Positions 21,452 through 29,581 of a stretch of DNA of 29,581 nucleotides are shown here, piece after piece (positions within the stretch are counted from its first letter, which is position 1; every line of letters starts with the position of its first letter). The position numbers were made by a program, and so were the translations under genes. Under the pieces are notes generated by a model that was not told the origin of the DNA, ran no database searches, and saw nothing but the letters and a program-made list of their open reading frames with translations. The stretch comes from Azolla pinnata (Eukaryota > Streptophyta > Polypodiopsida > Salviniales > Salviniaceae): the NCBI GenBank assembly GCA_037176905.1, contig JBBBWG010004570.1, positions 1 through 29,581 of the forward strand. Reading direction: 5' to 3'.

Positions 21452-24400
21452 ATGACCCGACCTAAACGCAAAGCAGCGGCTCGCAGCACAGAAAAAGGTG
21501 GGTCGGTCGCTCTCCTTGTCATCTGCTATCCGCCTCTCTGATTCTATGGATTTCTGCTGTTCTCTCTTCCCTTTCATTTGGCGTGTTTTGGCATCGAAGT
21601 TTTAAGGTTTAGTATTGTTATCCAGGTCTTAACGTTTTAGGGTTTTTGAATCCATGCCCTAGGTTCTAATGTTTCAGATGTTGGTTTTTTAGGGTTTAGC
21701 ATTTAAGGGACATATCCATTTTGCCGCGTCTTTGTTTGGTTGAAAATGTACCGTTCTCTGATTTTTCTTTATTCTGATCAGTGAAGCTGCTACTGAATTT
21801 AAAGGAAGATGCAGCAGAGGATGGTGAAGATACGATTGCTCCTGATAGCTTAAGTGAGAGTAGCTCATCGGAATCCATTCATTTGAACAGCACTGCTTGT
21901 GGTGAGTGATATTCCTACCCTTGCCTCTATTTGAATTCTGTAGTTGATTGTTACTATTACCCTTCTTTGTTTTGAATTGCGTAAAATCCTAGCTTATTTG
22001 TTTCGATTTTTCTGGATCAATCAATTGCATCGGGCGCTGATTCACAGATGGTGATGATGATGACAACGATGATACCGAGACCAATGAAGGCGAAACTTCC
22101 TATTCATCAAGGAATAAGAGGAGAAAACGTAAATCAATCGTTGGGTTTGTGTCTGATGATGATGTGGGCCATGTGCCTTCCGATGTGGACGATGTGGGTG
22201 ACGTGCCTTCTGATGTGGACGATGTGGGTGACGTGCCTTCTGATGTGGCGGATGTGGACGATGTGGACGATGTGCCTTTTGATGTGGATGATGTGGACAA
22301 TGCTGTAGATGATGTGGAATATGTACCTTCTGATGTGGATGATGTGGCCATTAAAGGTTATACATACATTGAAGATGCATACCCTGAAGAGGGTAATATT
22401 CTTAGCAATGATGATACACCAAAGGGTAGGTATAGACGCAAGAAATCGCGTCGTAAGAAGTCACGGAAAGGAAAGAAAGCCAGATCAAGGACCATCAAGT
22501 TAGAATGGGAAATCTGGGAGGAGGAACATCTTAAAAGCCTGGGACCTTGGGGAGATGAAGATGTCAACCTTGATGTCTTGAGCGAGAGGTTGATGCAGTC
22601 CACTGATCCTTCATCTGATATTTTAATGCCTCTGTTGCCATTTCAGAAAGAATGGTTATGGTGGAGCTTGATGCAAGAACATTCAGAAATGAAGGGAGGA
22701 ATCCTAGCTGATGAGATGGGTATGGGGAAGACTATACAAGCCATATCTCTCATTCTTACTAGCCGATCTAAAAGGGAATCAGAATTGGCATTTAATAGGC
22801 CTTCTTCATCTTTAACACCTGAGACAGCTGTGAGTGGTTCATCGGAGGGGATAATTCCAGTAAAGGGAACTTTGGTCATTTGCCCATTAGTGGCTGTGAT
22901 CCAATGGAGGAATGAAGTGGCTCGATTCACTAGAGAAGGCAGTGTAAAAGTCTTAGTTTATCACGGTGCGAAGCGCCGCAAGGATGTCGAGGAGCTCGCA
23001 GAGGCTGATATCGTTTTAACTACATATTCTATTGTGGAGTCAGAGTATAGGAAAAATACATCATCTGAGAAGGTGCAGTGTCGATGGTGCCAGAAGCTAT
23101 ATCGTCCAGATAGAATAATGGTTCATCAGACATATTATTGTGGGCCTCATGCTCGTAAGACCGAGAAACAGTCCAAACAAATGAAGAAACAGCCAACAAA
23201 AGGATCAAAGACATCTTCTAAATCACCTTGTATTCAAACAGAAGATTGCACAGCTGAGAAAACGAAGAAGAATGCTCCTAGTGGGATAGATGGTAAATCA
23301 TTACTCCATAAACCAGAATGGTGTGCAGCCATATTTGATGCTGTAAAGTCATCAAAAGTTGATAATTCTGGCAAACGGGTTGAAAAAGGATTCTCAGCGT
23401 TGCATGCTGTGAAATGGAACCGCATCATCCTAGATGAGGTAGAACCCTCCCTGGCTTTCATTGAGGGCACATTCTGTTAGACTCTTTTGATCACCTGATA
23501 TCTAACAACTTGTTACCCATAATTGTGTTAGGCTCATTGCATCAAGGATAAGAAGTGTAACACAGCCAAGTCAGTATTTGCATTGAGATCAAATTTCAGA
23601 TGGGCGCTCAGTGGTACGCCCCTACAAAACCGAGTCGGAGAGTTATATTCCCTTGTATGCTCCATTCATCACTTATCGAACTATGTGTTGTCCCTTCGTT
23701 CATGAAACTGTGATCTGATTCTGTACTGTGTGAAAATGGCAGGTCCGTTTTTTGGAGATCCAGCCCTACTCCTTCTATTACTGCAAGTTATGCGATTGCA
23801 AATCCTTGGACTATAGGTAATTATAACAAGGAACATGTTGCTAATTTTGGCTCGAGTCATCATGATTACATCGAACATGTCGTCATGGTATTTACCTCTG
23901 ATAGAGCATCTTCTGCAGCTTTAATGGAGGGCGCAAATGCGATAGTTGTGGCCATTCACCACCTTCTCATTTCTGCTGGTGGAACAAGGCAAGTAAACCC
24001 GAGTATCAAACTTGATCTTTGTGGAAGCAAAAGTCTTGACAATTGCATATGAACGGTTATGCTTTATGTCAGTTTGTTGCGAATCCAATAAAGCGTTGGG
24101 GATATGTCTGCGAGGGCCGCAAAGCCATGATGCTATTGAAACACAAATTGCTTGACAGTATTCTTTTAAGGAGGACCAAATTGGACTGCGCTGCTGATCT
24201 AGCTCTGCCTCCTAGTACTGTGAGTTATCTTAAGAGAACATGAGAGGCCCACTGGATTTTCTTAATACGTTAATACTGTGTGATTTCAGAAATGTCTTCG
24301 AAGGGATCGCTTCGATCCAAGAGAGGATGACTTTTATCAAGCTTTGTATACTCAAAGCCAGTCTCAATTTAACACGTAAGTCCAGAAGTTCCGGTGCATG

Positions 24401-27146
24401 TGTATATAAAACAGTTTCCTCAAACTTTGTTGGATGTATGCATGGTGCGCTTAACCCGCAAATTGAGTCTTAATTTTTATCTATTGAAAATTATGAACAC
24501 GAACCACAGTTATATTGATGCTGGGACACTTTTGAACAATTATGCTCACATATTTGATCTTCTAACAAGGCTAAGGCAGGTATGCACTCAATCTCTCTGA
24601 TGTAAATTCTGTCTGAACTTGACATAGTTTATAGAGAAAAAATTTAACAACGTGTGGATATTACAGGCGGTAGATCATCCCTATCTAGTTGTGTATAGTA
24701 AAACAGGACAAGGAACATCTGCCCAGTACACTAGGGAATCTGATGCTGGCCCTAGTGATGAAATATGCAGCATTTGCAGTGACCCTTTTGAGGAGCCCTT
24801 TGTAAGTAGCATGCATCATTTTGCAAAAACCCTTTCCTGGCTACTATAATTTCTGTATGAACTACTCTATGAGTACAATAAATTCCTTTTCAACTCACTT
24901 TTAGATGTGAAAGGTTTAAATTCAACTCATATTAGGTGCAGTAGGGTTTTGTTAGGATTCGACTAACGTTGTATCATCAAAATATTTATTTGGTGGTTTT
25001 TGCAGGTAACCGATTGCAATCATGTGTTTTGCAAAGCATGTATCATGGATTATGTAGCTGCAGCTGTTCAGAACCCTCCGTGTCCCATGTGCCAAAAACC
25101 TCTTACAATCGATTTCACATCCACAAAAGCAATTAAAAACAGCAGTCACGATATTCTGAAGAAATCCAAAGGAATGAAGTCTAGCAGCATACTGAATAGG
25201 ATAGACTTGAAGCAGTTCCAAACAAGCACCAAAATTGAAGCTCTTGTAAGTTTCAGTGAAATATTTTGTAGGACAGTTTGTGGCTTTGTAGCATTTTTTG
25301 TAACCTCACATAGCCTACCGGGCTGCCAGTGTGAAGAATGAAAGAGTTGATTAATTCTGGATAAGCATCACTTTGTGGAGGCTTCAGATGGTGTCTGATG
25401 ATCCCAATATGGTCTGATTGACACTAAGCGTAGATCTAATTCTTGAATTTCAACTGTTGTGTTGGGAAGAAGTAGAGATTTAGATGTTGAATGTGGTGAA
25501 ATATATCTTGACCTCGAGTATCAGGACAGAGCAGGATCTTGATGTTAGGGAATGTGGAGAAATGAGCTTGTAAACAATCGATGATTGATACAATCTACAT
25601 GTTTCGATCTTACATGCAGAGGGAAGAAATCACAGAAATGCTAGAGAAGGACTGCACAGCAAAGGGAATCATATTCAGCCAATTCACGTCTTTTCTGGAA
25701 TTGATCAGTTTCCAACTGGCGAAGGTGGGTATACTTTTTGTTGGTCTTGGTTGTTTTGGAAACTATTCGAATAATATGAGATTCTGGTTGAATTACATGC
25801 AGTATGGCATCAAATGTGTGAAACTGGATGGAAGCATGACTCTACAATCAAGAGATCAAATGATAGAAAAGTTCACAAACGACCCCGACTGCAAGGTTAG
25901 GGGGATACTTTTCATCCCAAGTCGAAAGTCTTCAATATATCACATATGCCAATGTAGGGTTGACCTTTCCTTTTCCAAATGTGATGTTTTCACTTGCCAG
26001 ATCTTTCTGATGAGTTTGAAGGCGGGTGGTGTGGCTCTCAATCTTACTGTGGCTTCGCATGTAGGGTTTTCCTTGATTCGTGTCTAGCTAACCATTTATA
26101 ATTCTGAAACTTCGAGAAGTGTGCGCTTATTGTGTTAAACATATTGCGTTTCTTGAAACTGGTACAAGTTCTGAGTCCTCCAATTTACCATAGGAGAAAT
26201 GAGGATTTGAACACATGGATTTTGCTAGAGAGCATTTGTACCTGAAATACCCATTTGGTGAGAATCTCCTGTGCACTAATCAGTGTACTTATTTCCAGGT
26301 TTTCCTGATGGACCCTTGGTGGAATCCAGCTGTTGAGCAGCAAGCCCAGGATCGAATTCATCGTCTGGGTCAATATAAGCCCATAAGGTGATGTACCATA
26401 TAAAATTTCAGCAAAACACTCTCAATGTGTGCTTTTATCTGGTTTGGCCCCATGTACTGACAGGCATTGGAGAAATGTTATAATACACCACATCTTGTAG
26501 TCATATATTGTAAGGAATTGTCATAAACTAAAATCAGTTCACGTTCACATTATTTTTAGATAGAGGAATCAGAGGGTTAGCTGTCCAGGCATCCAGAGGC
26601 TTTGTAGATCCATTCCACCATTTTTTTGTATGAATTAGCATACCAATGTAGGTATAAAAGGAGAATTGATAAAAGGAGAGGGTTACCGAATTCCCCTTCC
26701 TAATGTTTGGCCATACATATCCAAGATTGTGCTTTGCCCATACATATCCAAGATTGTCCTTTGCCCATACATATCCAACATCTGAAGAGCTTTGTAAGTC
26801 TAGAGCTGAATGCTTGTTTTATTATCTACTTTGTGCACTACTGGTCAAGATTATGTCTTCACGTTTCAATGATGTTGACGAGGATAACATGGTTATACAG
26901 AGTGGTAAGATTCGTTATTGAGAATACGGTTGAGGAGCGGATTCTGAAGTTGCAAGAGAAGAAACAACTGGTTTTCGAAGGGTAGGAGATGCATCGATAT
27001 TTCCATAAAAGAACTCCATTTGGTGTCAAAACACAACTATTGAAAGGAATTGACATTTATGGCTGCTTGTTAGGACTGTTGGAGGCTCTTCGGAAGCTCT
27101 CGGGAAGCTAACTGAAGGCGACTTACGCTTCTTGTTTACAAGTTAA
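21452..27146 (+). CDS. RAD16-like SNF2 ATPase with RING finger, complete, 17 exons
   Basis: A nuclear SNF2 translocase of the RAD16 family; yeast RAD16 works in global-genome nucleotide excision repair. Exons: 21452-21497, 21782-21901, 22048-23438, 23532-23654, 23743-23816, 23919-23988, 24073-24219, 24290-24375, 24510-24579, 24667-24801, 25006-25245, 25620-25724, 25803-25895, 26001-26060, 26299-26387, 26901-26981, 27074-27146; 1000 residues, phases consistent. The N-terminus has an acidic repeat (about 91-155) and a Lys/Arg-rich likely nuclear signal (184-203). Then come Walker A GMGKT (280-284), a plant-type insert with CRWC...H...C, DEAH (518-521, split by intron 3), SGTPLQNR, a CxxC...CWW zinc-binding-like stretch, and a C3HC4 RING (Cys743, 746, 758, His760, Cys763, 766, 780, 783) between the helicase halves. 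Motif VI is QDRIHRLGQ. The end RFLFTS fits the family. RAD16-type RINGs suggest E3 ubiquitin ligase activity. Intron 6 is GC-AG. Confidence 0.96.
22155..22347 (+). repeat. Coding minisatellite for acidic repeats in the RAD16-like protein
   Basis: Units of 30 bp, encoding [10 protein letters not shown], repeat three times and then decay into DVDD variants. The DNA is built from GATGTGGAC/GATGTGGGT blocks and all length changes are multiples of three. The result is an Asp/Val segment of about 65 residues before the basic region. Confidence 0.92.
26706..26780. repeat. 27-bp tandem repeat, three units, in RAD16-like intron 15
   Basis: Units start at 26706, 26733 and 26760 and share CCATACATATCCAA. 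They lie in the intron between exons 15 and 16, about 120 bp before the acceptor. Confidence 0.92.
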
Positions 27147-28084
27147 GAAACTAACAATAGAACCAGATTCAGATGGCAGGGCTGCTAACGAAAGGTTAAC
27201 TTTTGCTCTTTTTCCTCAACTCCCTTGTGCTGAGCTCATTGTTAAACTCAGTGGGTTTATGTACCTCGTGCCTCACCTTAGTGGTTCATCCAAGGATTGA
27301 GTACCCAGAGATCTGGATAGCAAGCATGTTCCGGATCCAATCTGAATTTTGGGAGCTTAGCACTTAATCTTTAATCGAAGGATGCTAACTAGTCGTATAT
27401 ATCTACTACACATATGCGAGTAACATGATAACTGTATTGCGGGTATCTTCTTGAGCCAATCTGAAATTTTGGGGAATTTTAGATATGGTCGTGCTAGCTT
27501 TGGCTTGCTTGAATGAGCTAAACACAGCAAGCTTGTATACATACATACATGTAATTGAATATGTTCAATCATCACCGTCATGCTTTTATGATCTGGCAAA
27601 ACACGAAGTAAGTATATTCTTTGTGGTGTTTCCGAATGTCTTCTGTTGGGATCGTTAAGTTTCTTCGAAAGGCATTCATGGTCTGAATTTGCTGCAAGAC
27701 TATTCAGTGACCTCTACTTCTGCCAGCCTAACCTCAAGGGATGTGTCGGCATGGTTTGTTTTCGGGTGATTCTACCTGTTGGTCTTAGTCAAGAGCAAAA
27801 ACAGAAGAAGAATGCTTCCCTGACAGTTCATTTACTTTGGTCTTTGTTGGGTTTGGCTTCTGTTGGTTATCCTTGTACTGATATGCAACAGTAAATTGTC
27901 GGGGCCTATGATCGCGGAGGAGTCGGTTACATCTCACATCCTGTGATCGGGAAAGTGCACGATGCAAATTGCACGTTGATGCTCTTATGATTTGCTGCAG
28001 AAGGATTGTACATATGGACACAAAAAGTATTAGATTGTCGGCGATCAAAGTGGGGGCTTGATTTGAAGATGCCGGTCTTCGACA

Positions 28085-28140
28085 TTGGGATCAAAGTATC
28101 AGATTGTGTAGGTTGGGATCAAAGTATCAGATTGTGTAGG
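28085..28140. repeat. 28-bp perfect tandem duplication
   Basis: Identical copies lie at 28085-28112 and 28113-28140 (starting TTGGGATCAAAGTATCAG). Partial relatives (GATCAAAGTGGG) flank them at about 28043 and 28142, so the two-copy core is part of a slightly larger repeated patch. Confidence 0.93.
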
Positions 28141-28405
28141 CGATCAAAGTGGGTCTTGACAAAGCTGCTGGAATCGGACAGATGATCCGAATCAAAGCAT
28201 TGCCAGCCAGTGTTTGGTATGGGATTTGTGCGGCACCCGATTGGTATGTCATCGAACCCAAGGAAGCAAGGAAGGAAAGGTTTTCATTACAGAGAATATA
28301 CAAGGAGCACCATGATTTGATTGTGTTGGGCGGAATGGAGAAGAAAGAGCAATGGAGAATCAAAAGGGGAGAGCAGATCAAAGCTAGTATATAGATATAT
28401 ATATC

Positions 28406-28454
28406 GAGAGAGAGAGAGAGAGAGAGACATAAATGTATGTATGTATGTATGTAT
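28406..28454. repeat. (GA)n and (ATGT)n microsatellites
   Basis: About eleven GA units at 28406-28427, then five ATGT units at 28434-28454, beyond the 3' end of the GDSL gene. Confidence 0.93.
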
Positions 28455-28710
28455 CAAGAAGGAGAGATGAGGGAGGAGTTATTCACAAGGCATGCAACAA
28501 GGCTGAAGGATGCAAAGTGTGGCTGGTTCGCGGGGGTAGGCGGTGGCGGCGCCGCCAGCCGCCAGCCGCAAAGCAAAAGATGCAAAATTCGAATTCCGAA
28601 TGGGAATCGAGAGCGCAATGGGGAGATCCGATCGAGAGAAATCCGAAAAAACGGAATGAATCGATCAATGGAGAGAGAGAGTGCGGAATCGAGGAGGGGG
28701 AGGGAGGGAG

Positions 28711-28740
28711 GAATCGGAATCGGAATCGGAATCGGAATCG
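28711..28740. repeat. (GAATCG)5 hexanucleotide repeat
   Basis: Five GAATCG units about 60 bp past the GDSL stop codon, probably within its 3' untranslated region. Confidence 0.92.
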
Positions 28741-28798
28741 GGCAATGCGCATGGAGGAGGCTGGGTTCGGGATGCGAAAGCAGAGATTCGGTGCTATG

Positions 28799-29581
28799 CT
28801 AGACGCAGGGAGTGAGGAAGTTGGGGTGGGGCTCGGCGAAGGGGGAGCGGGAGTAGAGGAAGCGCGTGACGAGGGCGCGGTGCATGGCTTCGGTGAGATG
28901 GATGCCGTCCCAGCTGAAGTAGTTGGAGGGGTGGGGGCAGAGCTTGCCGCCGGGGGTATCGAGCAGGGCGGAGTCGACAGCTGCGGCATCGTCCAAGGAA
29001 TCCGAAGAAGAAGAAGAAGCCGAAGAAGCCGAAGCCGAAGCCGAAGCCGAAGAAGCCGAAGAAGCCGAAGGGGAGGAAGGAGGAGGAGGAGAGAAGGAAG
29101 AATCTGGAGAAGAATCTGAAGAAGAAGAAGTAGAGAAGGAGGGAGTAGAGGAATCTGAAGAAGAAGAAGAAGGGAGGAGCTTGAGGAGCGCGGTGGACAT
29201 GTAGCACGGGCGGGCCATGTCGAGGAAGCCGGAGCCGGCGGCGTGGTCGAGCACGTCGAGGTACGCGGCGCCGACGTCGAAGAAGACGATCTCCACATGC
29301 GTGTGCTTCCTGCGGAGCTTGCCGATCGCCTCGCGGAGGAGCAAGTCGTGGAGGTCGGTGACGGCGCTCACGGGCGCGACGCAGCCGTGCCGGTCCAAGG
29401 GAAAGGGGGTGCTCGAATTCGCATCGATGGCGAGTTGGGCTTGGGCGAGGTAGAGGGAGATGCAGCCCATGGGGAACTGGCCGAGGACGATGGCCTTGGA
29501 GATGCGGGGCTGGCCCGAGAGGGCGCGGTCGATCTGGCGCGCGGCGGCGGCCACGACGCGGGGCACGAGGCCCGCGACGCG
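28799..29581 (-). CDS. GDSL-type esterase/lipase, C-terminal part (5' end outside window)
   Basis: The C-terminal 260 residues of a plant SGNH/GDSL hydrolase; such enzymes are usually secreted and cleave esters or acyl groups. The frame is open to the window end and stops with TAG at 28799-28801. Visible family blocks are FPMGC (in KAIVLGQFPMGC), VEIVFFDVGAAYLDVL matching the family's segment after the block with PxGC, and the block V motif WDGIHLTEAMH with the catalytic Asp and His (D-x-x-H). The GDS serine, Gly and Asn blocks lie upstream outside the window. Between LKLLPSS and CPHPSNYFSWDG, where relatives carry a Cys/Gly-rich loop ending in C-x-DPS, this protein has about 60 residues almost entirely Ser, Ala, Asp and Pro, encoded by GAA/GAAGCC-type repeats. 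Coding DNA is very GC-rich compared with the other genes. No intron is seen in the part present. Confidence 0.9.
   Translation of the reverse strand, partial: RVAGLVPRVVAAAARQIDRALSGQPRISKAIVLGQFPMGCISLYLAQAQLAIDANSSTPFPLDRHGCVAPVSAVTDLHDLLLREAIGKLRRKHTHVEIVFFDVGAAYLDVLDHAAGSGFLDMARPCYMSTALLKLLPSSSSSDSSTPSFSTSSSSDSSPDSSFSPPPPSSPSASSASSASASASASSASSSSSDSLDDAAAVDSALLDTPGGKLCPHPSNYFSWDGIHLTEAMHRALVTRFLYSRSPFAEPHPNFLTPCV
28995..29180 (-). repeat. Coding low-complexity tract (Ser/Ala/Asp-rich) in the GDSL gene
   Basis: On the plus strand the tract reads GAAGAAGAA, then GCCGAA blocks, then GAAGAAGAAG blocks. On the coding strand it gives TCC/TCT-rich codons for Ser runs and alternating Ser-Ala. It stays in frame through to the catalytic block, so it is a genuine insert if the gene is expressed as read. 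Confidence 0.85.

Larger units (their letters stand above)
27147..28798. other. Convergent intergenic region between RAD16-like and GDSL genes
   Basis: It holds the two 3' flanks. An 81-codon frame at 28149-28394 (plus) and an 82-codon frame at 27646-27894 (plus) look moderately codon-like, but I recognise neither and neither has clear splice-linked partners; the opposite strand is open too. Short simple repeats occupy 28406-28454 and 28711-28740, the latter probably in the GDSL 3' untranslated region. Confidence 0.5.

Noticed and set aside
28433..29298. Frames of 228 and 271 codons overlapping the GDSL gene
   Set aside because: They are shadows of the GDSL coding strand and its GAA/CTT repeats; only the minus frame ending at 28799 carries GDSL-family motifs.
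1..29581. tRNA or rRNA genes
   Set aside because: No T-loop/A-box/B-box pair or rRNA-like sequence was recognised by eye; a dedicated covariance-model scan would be decisive.

Overview
This is plant nuclear DNA. The genes are split by many short GT-AG introns, and the encoded proteins are land-plant family members: a MORN-repeat PIP5K, a plant class 3 lipase, a plant RAD16-type SNF2 protein and a plant GDSL esterase. Plant-style AAACCCTA (telo-box) motifs lie upstream of two genes. I cannot place the species. Introns are mostly 70-700 bp and intergenic DNA is rich in microsatellites and minisatellites; an angiosperm is most likely but not shown.

Layout. Bases 1-5836 hold no supported gene: a (TTC)n tract at the left edge, a 61-bp duplication, a 42-bp minisatellite (868-1482), a 53-bp minisatellite (1855-2113) and a 160-bp duplication (3812-4134). 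Bases 5837-10528 (minus strand) are a complete eight-exon MORN/PIP5K gene of 822 codons. Bases 10529-14748 are the divergent intergenic region, first with strong purine/pyrimidine tracts, then with degenerate ~70-bp repeats. Bases 14749-19636 (plus) are a complete ten-exon secreted class 3 lipase of 352 codons. Bases 19637-21451 are intergenic and carry a 26-27 bp minisatellite full of TTGAC/GTCAA cores and a (CCTAAC)5 tract just before the next start codon. Bases 21452-27146 (plus) are a complete 17-exon RAD16-like SNF2/RING gene of 1000 codons. Bases 27147-28798 are a tail-to-tail gap. Bases 28799-29581 (minus) are the 3' part of a GC-rich GDSL esterase/lipase gene cut by the window end.

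Exon boundaries were built by hand from splice sites, reading-frame phase and family conservation. All three complete genes close in frame with no broken exon. The four genes are functionally unrelated (phosphoinositide signalling, lipid hydrolysis, DNA repair/chromatin, ester hydrolysis), as expected for a plant chromosome, and I see no operon-like or defence-type system. The points of most interest are low-copy repeats that have entered functional parts: a coding minisatellite in the RAD16-like protein, a Ser-rich low-complexity insert in the GDSL enzyme, the TTGAC-rich array upstream of the repair gene, a GC-AG intron, and an interleaved inverted repeat in a lipase intron.
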